Of a stretch of 64,000 nt of DNA, positions 28,096-38,600 are shown piece by piece. The DNA is from UBA5399 sp964592125 (GTDB lineage Bacteria > Bacillota > Clostridia > Christensenellales > Christensenellaceae). A model generated the notes under the pieces. It had not been told where the DNA came from, ran no database searches, and saw nothing but the letters and a program-made list of their open reading frames with translations. Numbering within the stretch: the first letter of the stretch is position 1; each line of letters begins with the position of its first letter. Made by a program: the position numbers and the translations under genes. The stretch is taken from the NCBI GenBank assembly GCA_964592125.1, contig CAZQBV010000002.1, forward strand, positions 1-64,000, given 5' to 3'.

Positions 28096-28929
28096 TTACG
28101 GCTTTATTTGCAATAGGGTGCGCTTTGCCTTACCCTCTATAATCGCTTTCAAAGAGTTTTCGGCATTGGCAATCATAACTGTAGTGCCACTTTTCAGCGC
28201 TTCTTTGGCATATTTCAGCTTTGCGGCAGCGCCGTTTGCACCCAATCGGGAGGCGCCCTTACAGCCTGCCATCATTGCATCTATCTTTTTTTCCACTTCT
28301 GCATAGCTGCTTCCCACCACTTCGCCAATCAGCGTGGAGGGATCTTTATAGTCCATATAAATACCATCTATACTGGAAAGTATCACCAACAACTTCGCTT
28401 GCATCATCTTGCTAATCACCGCAGCGGTTTCGTCATTGTCCACACATTCAACCACCTTGTCGGTTTTTGCCTTTAGGTTGCTTAGCTCCCATTTCATATT
28501 TTCCGTATCCGATACAGCATCATTATAGTTTATAATGGGGATGGCATTTTGGTTTGCCGCCGCCACCAATAGCTTGCGAATGTGGTTTACTTTGCGTTTG
28601 TCATTGAAGTGGCTATGCTCTATTAGCACCTGCCGCACAGAGTATTTGGGATTCACAAACTTTCGGTACATTTCCATCAACAGCGGCTGCCCCTGTGCAG
28701 AATAGCAGGACATAATTTCATCCATATTCCCCTTCAGCTCTCTGCCACCGTTGCGCTGCATATAGTCTATACGCCCTATTTCCGCCGCACCAGAAGAAAC
28801 CAGTATATAGCCCGGCTTCAATTCGCGTGCCAATCTTGAAAAAATATTATAGTCTAGATCATTGTCCTGTTTGCGAACCAATGCCATTGATCCTATTTTT
28901 ACTACTACATCAAAATCAAAATTTGCCAT
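28096..28929 (-). CDS. Amino-acid kinase family protein, glutamate 5-kinase-like, no PUA domain
   Basis: This 277-residue protein has the carbamate/amino-acid kinase fold: VVKIGSMALVR at the N-terminus, VSSGAAEIGR, INYND, VDNDETAAVIS, ILSSIDGIY, and a Gly/Ala/Lys-rich segment GANGAAAKL where glutamate 5-kinase has GTGGMxTK. It lacks the C-terminal PUA domain common in ProB and has no proA neighbour. It may be a divergent ProB or another small-molecule kinase. GAGG lies nine bases before the ATG. The 241 bases between it and leuS hold no gene I can support. Confidence 0.7.
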   Translation of the reverse strand: MANFDFDVVVKIGSMALVRKQDNDLDYNIFSRLARELKPGYILVSSGAAEIGRIDYMQRNGGRELKGNMDEIMSCYSAQGQPLLMEMYRKFVNPKYSVRQVLIEHSHFNDKRKVNHIRKLLVAAANQNAIPIINYNDAVSDTENMKWELSNLKAKTDKVVECVDNDETAAVISKMMQAKLLVILSSIDGIYMDYKDPSTLIGEVVGSSYAEVEKKIDAMMAGCKGASRLGANGAAAKLKYAKEALKSGTTVMIANAENSLKAIIEGKAKRTLLQIKP

Positions 28930-29170
28930 TATATCATCCTCTATCGTTTAAAAGCTTTCAAACTTTATGGGCACTATAAAACTCTATTTGCCCATTGCCA
29001 CAATGCAAGTTCTCGTTCGCGCTTTGTTCCAAGCAGTTGCCACTTTATGCGCCCCTCCAGCCCTCTATTGCACATTGCGCACGCTAGGCACAGCGCACCG
29101 CCAAGCACCGGGCAGCTTTTTCATTTCGTTTCCTGCTCAAAGCGCAAGCAACCCCTGTGTGTATGCAGTA

Positions 29171-31588
29171 TTATTTCACCACAATATTCACAATGCGGCC
29201 GGGTATTACTATCAGCTTTACAATTTGCTTGCCTTCCCACATCGAGGCAAATTCTTGCCGCACATAGGCCTCTATTTCCTCTTTGGATGCACCAGAGCTA
29301 ATATCAAACTTTGCGCGAACCTTGCCATTTACCTGCAATGCCATATTCGCCACATTGCGCACCAGCGCCTTCTCATCCACCTTTGGAAAATCGGCATTGA
29401 AAATGGAATAGGGCTGCCCCATCCGCTGCCACAGTTCTTCGCAGAAATGCGGGGCAAATGGCGCCAACACCAGCAGCAATTTTTTAGCTGCTTCCATTGC
29501 AAAATCAGCATCTGCATTGCCATCCACATATTTATATAAAACATTCACCAGCTCCATAATACGCGCAACTGCCGTATTAAAAGAGAAATCCGGTATATCC
29601 CGCGTAACATGCTGCACTGCATAGTTCAACTGGTAGTTTACATCCTCATCCACCTGCCCAGTGCCGCCCGAAAGTGCCATGGTGCAGTCTAACAGACGCT
29701 CTACACGCTCTAGGAATCTGTGCATGGCATGCACTCCATCCTCGTTCCACGGGCCGCCCTCTATATAGTTGAAACCAAAGGCAAGGTACAGCCGCAGGGT
29801 ATCGCTGCCGTATTTTTGAATCAATGCATCCGGCGAAACCACATTTCCGCGGCTTTTGCTCATTTTTTCCCCATCCGGCCCCAATATAGTGCCCTGATGC
29901 ACCAGCTTTGTAAAGGGTTCCTCGAAACCAATGTAGCCCAAATCGTAAAATGCCTTTGTAAAGAAGCGCGAATATAGCAAATGCATTACCGCATGCTCGG
30001 CCCCGCCAATATAGGTATCCACAGGCAACATTTCATCCATAATGTTGCGGGAAAATGCTTCCTTTTCGTTTTTATTGTCTGGATAGCGCATATAGTACCA
30101 AGACGAGCACACGAAGGTATCCATGGTATCTACATCCCGCGTAGCCTTGCCGCCACATTTGGGGCAAGTTGTATGCAGGAATGTTTCGCTTTTTTGCAGT
30201 GGAGATGTTCCATCCGGCGCGAAGTCCACATCATAGGGCAACAGCACTGGCAGTTGTTCTTCAGGTATCGGTACCTCGCCACAGGTTTCGCAGTACACCA
30301 TGGGTATGGGTGCCCCCCAGTAGCGCTGGCGCGAAATCAGCCAGTCACGCAGGCGATAGTTTGTTTTAAATGCGCCCTGTTCGTCCTTTGCCAAGTGCTC
30401 TATAATGCTTTTTTTGGCTTGCTCTGTGGTCTGTCCATTTGCCCATTCGCTACTTACCAGAACACCATATTCCACAAAGGGAAGCGCATCATCCGCCCCC
30501 TGCTGGTTCGCCTGTATCACTCGTTCTATGGGCAGGCTGTACTTTTGGGCAAACTCGTAATCCCGAATGTCGTGCGCGGGCACCGCCATCACAATTCCCG
30601 TGCCATAGCTGGCCAGCACATAATCCGCAGTCCAAACGGGCACTTTTCTGCCGTTTACAGGGTTTATGGCATATGCCCCTGTAAATACGCCCGTTTTTTC
30701 GCGTGTGGTAGAAAGCCTGTCTATCTCACTTGCCTTGGCCGCGTAATCTTTATATTCCTCCACAGCTGCCTTTTGTGCCGGGGTGGTTATTTTGTCCAGC
30801 AACGGGTGCTCCGGCGACATTACCACATAGGTACACCCAAAAAGGGTATCTGCACGAGTGGTAAATACCGTAAAGTTTTCTTTTGTTTCCGCAAACTGAA
30901 ACACCACTTCCCCACCCACGCTTTTGCCAATCCAATTTTTTTGCATCAGCTTGGTTTTTTCCGGCCAATCCAGTGTGGGCAGGCCATCCAGCAAACGCTC
31001 TGCATAATCTGTTATTTTGAAAAACCACTGTGTAAGATGCTTTCGCGTTACTGCGCTTTGGCAGCGCTCGCATTCGCCATCTATCACTTGTTCATTTGCC
31101 AGCACAGTTTGGCAAGAGGGGCACCAGTTCACCGGCGCAGCCTTTCGGTAGGCAAGCCCCTTGTGGTACAGCTGCAAAAAGCACCATTGTGTCCACCTGT
31201 AATAGGAGGGGTCGCTGGTAACCAGCTCATAATCCCAATCGTAAGTTGCACCAATTGCACGCAATTGGTTTTCCATTGTTTTTATATTTTTCATTGTGGA
31301 GTCCTGCGGGTGTATGCCTGTTTTAATTGCATAATTTTCCGCAGGCAACCCGAAGGCATCAAAGCCCATTGGGTGAAACACATTCCAGCCCGTCATACGT
31401 GCAAAACGCGCATAGGTATCGCTAAGGCTGTAGTTGTACCAGTGCCCTATGTGAAGGTTTGCGCCGGAGGGATAGGAAAACATCTCCAACACATACTTTT
31501 TGGGTTTGCTGCTGTCTTTATCATATTTATAAAGCTGCGTATCCGCCCACTTGTCCTGCCATTTTTTTTCTACATCAATAAAATCCAA
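29171..31588 (-). CDS. leuS: Leucyl-tRNA synthetase (TTG start)
   Basis: This 805-residue class I synthetase charges tRNA-Leu. The HIGH-type motif is HIGHWYNY (near residue 45) and the KMSKS motif is KMSKSRG. The CP1 editing domain lies between, with the TTRADTLFG segment and the zinc-type CPSC/CERC and CPKC motifs. I choose TTG at 31588: AAGGGGG lies about seven bases upstream, the resulting start (MDFIDVEKKWQDKW) matches the family, and the length is typical. The in-frame ATG at 31624 would begin only about seven bases after the predicted transcription start. No T-box is visible upstream. Confidence 0.94.
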   Translation of the reverse strand: MDFIDVEKKWQDKWADTQLYKYDKDSSKPKKYVLEMFSYPSGANLHIGHWYNYSLSDTYARFARMTGWNVFHPMGFDAFGLPAENYAIKTGIHPQDSTMKNIKTMENQLRAIGATYDWDYELVTSDPSYYRWTQWCFLQLYHKGLAYRKAAPVNWCPSCQTVLANEQVIDGECERCQSAVTRKHLTQWFFKITDYAERLLDGLPTLDWPEKTKLMQKNWIGKSVGGEVVFQFAETKENFTVFTTRADTLFGCTYVVMSPEHPLLDKITTPAQKAAVEEYKDYAAKASEIDRLSTTREKTGVFTGAYAINPVNGRKVPVWTADYVLASYGTGIVMAVPAHDIRDYEFAQKYSLPIERVIQANQQGADDALPFVEYGVLVSSEWANGQTTEQAKKSIIEHLAKDEQGAFKTNYRLRDWLISRQRYWGAPIPMVYCETCGEVPIPEEQLPVLLPYDVDFAPDGTSPLQKSETFLHTTCPKCGGKATRDVDTMDTFVCSSWYYMRYPDNKNEKEAFSRNIMDEMLPVDTYIGGAEHAVMHLLYSRFFTKAFYDLGYIGFEEPFTKLVHQGTILGPDGEKMSKSRGNVVSPDALIQKYGSDTLRLYLAFGFNYIEGGPWNEDGVHAMHRFLERVERLLDCTMALSGGTGQVDEDVNYQLNYAVQHVTRDIPDFSFNTAVARIMELVNVLYKYVDGNADADFAMEAAKKLLLVLAPFAPHFCEELWQRMGQPYSIFNADFPKVDEKALVRNVANMALQVNGKVRAKFDISSGASKEEIEAYVRQEFASMWEGKQIVKLIVIPGRIVNIVVK

Positions 31589-31637
31589 AGAAAGTCCCCC
31601 TTTTCGGAAATCAAAATCTCCCATATATCTTCTATAT

Positions 31638-31666
31638 ATTATCAAGTATTTCCGCGGCAAAGTCAA
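31638..31666 (-). promoter_or_regulatory. Sigma-A type promoter for leuS
   Basis: On the minus strand TTGACT (31666-31661) and GATAAT (31643-31638) are separated by 17 bases. The implied leader to the TTG codon is about 40 bases. Confidence 0.65.
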
Positions 31667-31757
31667 TGCAAAGCGCCTATGTATAGCATAAAAAGAGCAA
31701 AAAATACATACCAGTGAATAAATATCCATAAAAGTACTGCCCCGAATGCTAGAATGC

Positions 31758-31786
31758 TTGAAAAATACACTCGTGAATGCTATATT
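31758..31786 (+). promoter_or_regulatory. Sigma-A type promoter for the DUF1015-lysC-AEC-purL run
   Basis: TTGAAA (31758-31763) and TATATT (31781-31786) have a 17-base spacer. Transcription would begin near 31793. Confidence 0.65.
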
Positions 31787-31792
31787 ATATTA

Positions 31793-31972
31793 ATTAAGGT
31801 ATTCTGCGGAGTATCTATTGGCGTTTTTGTATCACTTCGGCACGAAACAGCAGCAGGGGAAATAGCAGCAAGAATCGAAGTGATACTACTGCGCAACTAA
31901 ACCAAAGCAGGGAGTTTGCAATTCCCATTGTTTATTTGTTGCGTAATTGTATTTGGAGGAAATGGAGCATTT
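31793..31972 (+). ncRNA. Structured 5' leader of unknown class (riboswitch or attenuator candidate)
   Basis: This leader of about 180 bases separates the promoter from the ATG at 31973. The arms GTATCACTTCG (31829-31839) and CGAAGTGATAC (31876-31886) form a perfect 11-bp stem. The closing loop has two AGCAGCA repeats. A second stem pairs TGCGCAAC (31890-31897) with GTTGCGTA (31938-31945), using one G-U pair, and encloses a GGGA/TCCC hairpin. The GGAGG ribosome site follows ten bases later. I do not recognise a known riboswitch consensus. Confidence 0.45.
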
Positions 31973-33301
31973 ATGATAAACCCAAAGGAACTTGGTTTTA
32001 TAGTACCGGAAGTATTGGTGCCTGCCGAGAGTATTAATTTGAAAAAGTGGTCCTGTGTGGCTTGCGATCAATTCACTTCCCAACCGGAATACTGGGCTGA
32101 GGTGGAAAAACTGGTGGGTCCGGCTGCCAGCACGCTGCACATTATGCTGCCCGAGCTGTATTTGGATCAGGCCGATACCGACGCGCACATCACACGTATG
32201 AAACAGGTAATGAACGATTACCTTGCAGATGGCATTTTGGAAATGCTGCCGCGCGGCATACTGCTAACCGAGCGTTTTTTGGGTAACAAGGTGCGTAAGG
32301 GCATTTTGCTGGCTATGGATTTGGAGCAATACGACTACGACATCTCCCAAAAACCTATGATACGCGCCACGGAGGAAACTGTGCTTGCGCGCATTCCCGC
32401 TCGAGTCAAAATACGCCGGGGTGCCGTGCTGGAAATGCCACACATCATTCTGTTGATTGATGATGCGGAAGACACAGTGATTGGCAATTTGCACATGCAA
32501 AAGGGCAGCCTAAAGCAAGTTTACGACTGTGATTTGATGATGAATGGCGGCCGAGTGGAAGGCTATCTTGCCGATGAAGAAAAGCAAATAGACGAAACAA
32601 TAGGGGCTCTTTCCCATCTGAAAAGGCGGGACAACATGCTGTATTGCGTGGGCGATGGCAACCATTCGCTGGCCACTGCAAAAACCATTTGGGACGAAGC
32701 AAAGAAAACTCTTAGCCCAGAGGAACGTGAAAACCATCCCTTGCGTTTTGCATTGTGCGAAATCATCAACCTACGTGACCGTGCGGTAGAATTTATGCCC
32801 ATACACCGTATGCTTTTTAATGTAAACCCTTCCGGTTGCGCACAATTTGTTGTGGAAAAGCTAAAGGAGCGCGGGCGAGATGCCAAGCTGCTGTTTGGCA
32901 GATGGAACACTGCCACCAAAACCGAAGACGGCGGGTTTGTCATTCCCTTCCTGTATCACGATGGTGCAGGGAAAATTATAATAGAGAACCCAAAACATCC
33001 TTTGGCTGTGGGTGAAGTGCAGGAAATTTTGGAAGAGTACATTGCCGAGATAAAGAATAGCAAAATAGACTACATCCATGGCAACGACACCTTTGTAGAG
33101 ATGGCCAAAACAAAATATGACACCATAGGTTTTTACTTTGATGCACTGAACAAGGCCGACTTTTTCGACTTGATTGTGCAGTGCGGCGTACTTCCCAAGA
33201 AAACATTTTCATTGGGCGAAGCAGAAGAAAAGCGTTATTATATGGAATGCCGCATGCTGGTAGAAACAGATGTGGCAGAAGAAACTGATATTATAGAATA
33301 A
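31973..33301 (+). CDS. DUF1015 (COG4198) family protein
   Basis: This 442-residue cytoplasmic protein belongs to a widespread family of unknown biochemical role. A conserved GDGNHSLATA motif (about residue 225) resembles the DGHHR/DGNHR signature of ParB-like nucleotide-using folds. Family members are often near amino-acid biosynthesis genes, and here the next gene is aspartate kinase 13 bases away. GGAGG precedes the ATG at 31973; an earlier start at 31916 would run through the leader stem. Confidence 0.82.
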   Translation: MINPKELGFIVPEVLVPAESINLKKWSCVACDQFTSQPEYWAEVEKLVGPAASTLHIMLPELYLDQADTDAHITRMKQVMNDYLADGILEMLPRGILLTERFLGNKVRKGILLAMDLEQYDYDISQKPMIRATEETVLARIPARVKIRRGAVLEMPHIILLIDDAEDTVIGNLHMQKGSLKQVYDCDLMMNGGRVEGYLADEEKQIDETIGALSHLKRRDNMLYCVGDGNHSLATAKTIWDEAKKTLSPEERENHPLRFALCEIINLRDRAVEFMPIHRMLFNVNPSGCAQFVVEKLKERGRDAKLLFGRWNTATKTEDGGFVIPFLYHDGAGKIIIENPKHPLAVGEVQEILEEYIAEIKNSKIDYIHGNDTFVEMAKTKYDTIGFYFDALNKADFFDLIVQCGVLPKKTFSLGEAEEKRYYMECRMLVETDVAEETDIIE

Positions 33302-33314
33302 GGAACGGTAAATT

Positions 33315-34631
33315 ATGGAAGTAATAGTAGCAAAATTTGGTGGAAGTTCTTTGGCGGATGCCGCGCAGATTCAAAAGGTAACCGAAATTATTCGGGCAGA
33401 TGCCGCACGTAAATTTGTGGTTCCCTCCGCTCCCGGCAAGCGCTGGGATGACGATATAAAGGTAACCGACCTTCTGTACATGCTTTTTAATGCCGCAAAT
33501 TCACTGGAACCCACACAGGAAGTGTACCAGACTATTTTTGAGCGTTATGTTGGCATACGCAACAGCTTGGGGCTAAAAACAGAGATTGAAGCGGAACTGG
33601 AAAAGATACACGAGGACATTCGCTATGGCGCTTCTGCCGACTATGCGGCATCTCGCGGGGAATACCTGAATGGTATGCTGATTGCGGATTATTTGGGGTA
33701 TGACTTTATTGATGCTGCCGATGTTATCTTCTTCGATGCATCTGGGCGTTACGATGCAAAAAAAACCATGTCTATACTGCCGGGGGCGCTTGCCCTGCAC
33801 GAGCGTGCTGTGGTGCCCGGCTTCTACGGTAGCACACCCGATGGCAAAGTGAAAACATTCTCGCGCGGGGGTAGCGATATTACCGGTGCCATTGTGGCCA
33901 GCGCTGCAAATGCCGATGTTTACGAAAACTGGACAGATGTTTCCGGCTTTTTGATGGCAGACCCTCGCATTGTGAAGCAACCCCAAAAAATAGATTTAAT
34001 TACCTACAGGGAACTACGCGAGCTTTCGTACATGGGCGCAACTGTGCTGCATGAAGACAGCGTGTTTCCCGTTTTGGAAGCAGCCATACCCATTCATGTA
34101 AAAAACACAAACGACCCGGCAAATTCGGGCACCATGATTGTACCCGAGGTAAGGAAGGCTGGCAGTGCGCAAAAGCACATTACAGGCATTGCGGGCAAAA
34201 AGAACTTCACCGTAATTACGCTGGAAAAGCATGGTATGAATATGGAAATTGGCTTTGGGCGAAAGGTGCTTACCTGTCTGGAGAAGTTTGGCCTTTCCTA
34301 CGAGCACATGCCTTCTTCTATAGATACCATCAGCCTAGTGCTGGCAGACCAGAAAATAAAAAGCTGTCTGGATCTTTTGATAGACGAACTGCACACACAG
34401 TGCTGCCCAGACAGTGTGGAAGTTTCCTCCAACATGGCGCTAATTGCCACAGTGGGGCGCAATATGATTCGCAAAGTGGGCATCTCTGCGCGCTTGTTTA
34501 ACGCACTGGCGCAAAACCACATCAACGTGCGCATGATAGACCAGGGCAGCAGCGAAATAAACATTATTGTTGGCGTGGAAAATGACGATTTTGACGATGC
34601 GGTACGGGCGATATACAAGGCACTGGTGTAG
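33315..34631 (+). CDS. lysC: Aspartate kinase
   Basis: This 438-residue enzyme makes aspartyl-phosphate, the first step to lysine, threonine and methionine. The N-terminal kinase domain starts VAKFGGSSLAD and continues with SRGGSDITGA. Two C-terminal ACT domains (about 300-438, GIAGKKNFTVITLEKHGMN and IDQGSSEINIIVG) imply feedback control. The insertion SAPGKRWDDD near residue 40 is typical of a clostridial subgroup. It lies between DUF1015 and the AEC carrier in what looks like one transcript. Confidence 0.93.
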   Translation: MEVIVAKFGGSSLADAAQIQKVTEIIRADAARKFVVPSAPGKRWDDDIKVTDLLYMLFNAANSLEPTQEVYQTIFERYVGIRNSLGLKTEIEAELEKIHEDIRYGASADYAASRGEYLNGMLIADYLGYDFIDAADVIFFDASGRYDAKKTMSILPGALALHERAVVPGFYGSTPDGKVKTFSRGGSDITGAIVASAANADVYENWTDVSGFLMADPRIVKQPQKIDLITYRELRELSYMGATVLHEDSVFPVLEAAIPIHVKNTNDPANSGTMIVPEVRKAGSAQKHITGIAGKKNFTVITLEKHGMNMEIGFGRKVLTCLEKFGLSYEHMPSSIDTISLVLADQKIKSCLDLLIDELHTQCCPDSVEVSSNMALIATVGRNMIRKVGISARLFNALAQNHINVRMIDQGSSEINIIVGVENDDFDDAVRAIYKALV

Positions 34632-34634
34632 TAA

Positions 34635-35594
34635 ATGATTTTAAGTTCCTTTCAGGCGGTATTAATGGTGCTGGTGATTATTGCACTGGGCTATTTTACC
34701 GCACAGCGGGGCTGGGCCAACGAGACCGTACAAAAGTTTATTCCCAAGCTGATTATCAACGTCACTTTGCCCTTCACGGTAATCTCTTCCTTTTTGAATA
34801 ATCTTACGCAGGATACGCTGCAGGAGGCATGGATTTATTTTGTTGCGGCTATGGTGTCTATGGCTTTAGCCTATGCAATTAGTAAAGTATTTGTACGCGC
34901 GGCAAAAATAGACAAATCCCAGCGTGGCGTTTTCAGTGCGCTGTTTGCGCTTTCCAATTCCGGCTATATGGGCTTGCCGGTGGCCATGGCTATTTTTGGG
35001 GAAAAGGGTATGCTGTTCGCTCTTTTTTATTTTGCTGCCAATTCCACATTTATGAACAGTGTGGGCTATATTGGCATAGAGCGAGATGGCGTGGCCATTG
35101 CAGGAGAAACACAAAAGGCGAACGTAAAGCAGCTTCTAAAGCAAATCTTCACCCCTCCGCTTATTTCTATTATTGCGGGGCTGGTGCTGGTGGTTTGCGG
35201 GGTAACCAAAAGTATGTTGCCCAGCTTTTTATCCATGACTATGGATATGATGGGGAATATCACTTCCCCATTGGCATTGCTGTTTGTGGGTATTGTGCTG
35301 CATCACACCGGTCTTTCCAGCGTGAGGCGCATTGACAAAGGCCTATCTTTGGCGCTGATAGGCCGTTTTTTCGTCTCTCCGCTTATTATGTATTTGGTGT
35401 GCGTGTTGTTTGGTTTTTCCAGCTATGCCACAGGCGTGCTGGTGGTGCAAACCGGGCTTCCTGCCATGGTGGCCACCACCATTTTTGCAGCGGGCTCAAA
35501 TGCGGATACAGATTTCGCCGCGCGAGGTGTGGTGATTACCACACTGCTGTCCTTTATTACCATACCCCTTTATATTGCGATACTGGGTATGTAA
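34635..35594 (+). CDS. Auxin efflux carrier (AEC) family transporter
   Basis: This 319-residue membrane protein has ten hydrophobic helices in two halves, with the conserved SNSGYMGLPV segment in the first half and QTGLPAMVATTIFA in the second. Bacterial AEC proteins move malate, other organic acids or amino acids; the substrate cannot be read from sequence. It starts three bases after the aspartate kinase stop, so it may export or import a product of that pathway. Confidence 0.85.
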   Translation: MILSSFQAVLMVLVIIALGYFTAQRGWANETVQKFIPKLIINVTLPFTVISSFLNNLTQDTLQEAWIYFVAAMVSMALAYAISKVFVRAAKIDKSQRGVFSALFALSNSGYMGLPVAMAIFGEKGMLFALFYFAANSTFMNSVGYIGIERDGVAIAGETQKANVKQLLKQIFTPPLISIIAGLVLVVCGVTKSMLPSFLSMTMDMMGNITSPLALLFVGIVLHHTGLSSVRRIDKGLSLALIGRFFVSPLIMYLVCVLFGFSSYATGVLVVQTGLPAMVATTIFAAGSNADTDFAARGVVITTLLSFITIPLYIAILGM

Positions 35595-35639
35595 TAGTAT
35601 AATTAGCTTATTAAGTGTTGAAAGGAATATCTGGCAAAC

Positions 35640-38600
35640 ATGGTTAGAAGAGTATATGTAGAAAAAAAGAGTGGATTTGACGTGGAGGCACAAGGGCATG
35701 CACGCGATTTCCGAGAGAATTTGGGCGAACCTGTAAAAAGCGTGCGCATATTAAACCGCTACGATGCGGAGGGACTTTCTGAAAATGATTTTTCCGCCGC
35801 TGTGGCGCAAGTAATGAGTGAAGGCGCTGTGGATACCGTTACATACGAACTACCCCAGCTTTCTAAAACTGCCCAGCTTTTTGCGGTGGAGTATTTGCCC
35901 GGCCAATACGATCAACGTGCCGACAGTGCCGCGCAATGCATACAGCTTTTAACACGAAAAGAGCGCCCGCTTGTACGCTATGCCAAATTGTATATTGTAG
36001 AAGGCGCAAAGGATATAGAAAAAATTAAGCGATATATCATCAATCCTGTGGATTCCCGTCAGGCATCACTAGAGGAATATGACACACTGGAAATGCAGCT
36101 TGCCATACCGCACAGCGTGGAAACCGTGAACGGCTTTTTAAAGAAAACCAAGGCGGAGATAGCGAAATATACAAAAGAGTTTGGTTTTGCCATGACCACA
36201 GAAGATATGCTGTGCGCACAAGAGTACTTTAAAAGTGAGAAGCGTGACCCCACTATTACAGAACTGCGTGTTTTGGATACCTATTGGTCGGATCATTGCC
36301 GTCACACCACATTTCTGACAAAGCTGGACAATGTTACCTTTGCCAATGACGATATTTCCAAGCAGGCCGAGCATATCTATGGCGATTATTTGGATGCCCG
36401 CCGAGAGTTGGGCTCTAAAAAGGATATTTGCCTGATGGATTTGGCAACGATTTACCCCAAGGAAGCAAAAAAAGCCGGATTGCTGAAAAATTTGGATGAA
36501 AGCGAGGAAATTAACGCCTGTTCTATCCGATGCAAGGTGCATACAGATAAGGGCAAACGTGATTTCCTGATTATGTTCAAAAACGAGACGCACAATCATC
36601 CCACAGAAATAGAGCCCTTTGGTGGTGCAGCCACTTGCCTGGGCGGCGCGATTCGCGATCCGCTTTCCGGACGCTCTTATGTATACCAAGCTATGCGAGT
36701 AACAGGCAGTGGGGATCCCCGCGAAAGCCTGGCAGATACAATGGAATACAAACTGCCCCAAAGGCAAATTACAAAGCAAGCGGCGCATGGCTATTCCTCC
36801 TATGGAAACCAAATTGGTTTGGCCACAGGGCTTGTGGATGAAGTGTATCACCCGGGCTACAAAGCCAAGCGATTGGAGATTGGCGCGGTGATTGGCGCAG
36901 CACCTGCGGAAAACGTGGTGCGGGAACAACCCCGTGATGGCGATGTGGTGGTACTGATAGGCGGCAGAACAGGCCGAGATGGCATTGGCGGTGCAACGGG
37001 AAGCAGCAAAGCTCACGACGAAAAATCTATAGAGGCTTGCGGCGCAGAAGTACAAAAGGGCAACCCCCTTACCGAGCGCAAATTACAGCGTTTGTTCCGC
37101 AACCCAAAATTCACAAAAAAAGTGGTACGCTGTAACGACTTTGGCGCTGGCGGCGTGTGTGTGGCCATTGGCGAGCTTGCCCCCGCTTTGGATATTGATT
37201 TGGATGCGGTGCCCCGCAAGTACGAAGGCTTGGATGGCACAGAAATTGCCATTTCCGAATCGCAAGAACGAATGGCTGTGGTGGTTCGCCCGCGCGATGC
37301 AAGTGCTGTGCTGGCACTGGCGGCAGAAGAGAATTTAGAAGCAACTGTGGTAGCGGAGATAAAAGACAACGGGCGTATGCGGTTGTTTTGGAATGGCAAA
37401 GCCATTGTGGATTTGTCCCGTGAGTTTTTGGACTCCAACGGCGCCACACAGCATGCCGAAGCCAAGGTAATGCAATTTGGCGCAAAAAATCTGTTTGACG
37501 AAAAGCTGGAAGATACACTGGAAGGAACGCTTATCTCGCTTTTGGGCGACCTAAACATATGCTCCAAAAAAGGATTGATAGAGATGTTCGACTCCACAAT
37601 TGGGGCGGGCAGCGTTACTATGCCGTTGGGCGGAAAGCACCAGTTAGCTCCCATACAAGCCATGTGCGCAAAAGTACCTGTGCTGGGCGAAGAATCCAGC
37701 ACCGCAACCTTGATGGGCTACGGTTTCGACCCCTACCTATTGGAAAAAAGCCCGTTTTTGGGTGCGGCATATGCTGTGCTGGAGAGTGTGGCAAAAGTGG
37801 TTGCGGCGGGTGGCGCAGTGGCAGATTGCTGGCTTACCTTTCAGGAATATTTTGAGCGCATGACAGGCGACAGCACACGTTGGGGCAAACCCCTAGGTGC
37901 ATTGCTGGGTGCCTATTGGGCGCAAAAGGAACTGGAAATAGCGGCCATAGGCGGCAAGGACTCTATGAGTGGCAGCTACAAGGACATTGATGTGCCACCC
38001 ACGCTCTGTTCCTTCTGTGTGGCACCTGTGGATGCAGCACATGTAATTACCCCCGAGCTGAAAACACCCGGAAACAAGCTGTATCTGATGCAAATAGATC
38101 GGGATGAGGATGGACTTCCAAACTTTGCGGATGCAAAAGAAAAATATGAAGAGCTAACCAAGCTGATTCACGACAAGGTGGTGGTTTCCGCATGGGCAGT
38201 GGGGCGCGGCGGCTACTTGCTGGGTGCAGTGAAGGGCGCTATTGGCAGTGGCCTAGGTGTAAAGCTGTTTAGCGAAAGCAAAAAACGACTGACGCAAAAG
38301 CACTATGGGGCAATACTGGTGGAGGCAGCCAGCATCAGCCACCCCAATTTCAAGCTGATGGGCGAAATACGCGAAGAGCCCATCATAGAATGCTGCGGTG
38401 AAAGCATTTCCTTGGCACAGGCAACCGAGGCCTTCTGTGCGCCTCTAGAGGGCGTTTTCCCCACCAAAACAAGCGATGCCGGCAAGGTGAAAACACCGCT
38501 TTACAAGCAACAAGCGTTTGCAACAAACAGATACCCAACCGCGCTACCCAGAGTGGTAATACCCGTATTCCCCGGCACCAATTGCGAATACGATACAGCA

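Noticed and set aside
28930..29170. Short ORF of about 19 codons (minus strand) between leuS and the ProB-like gene
   Set aside because: Too short, weak ribosome site and no recognisable features.
29981..31717. 578-codon plus-strand open frame opposite leuS
   Set aside because: The composition (many His, Cys, Ile, Arg) is that of an antisense shadow and leuS is certain on the other strand.
31589..31760. T-box leader for leuS
   Set aside because: The conserved T-box sequence and specifier-stem features are absent, and the predicted leader is only about 40 bases.
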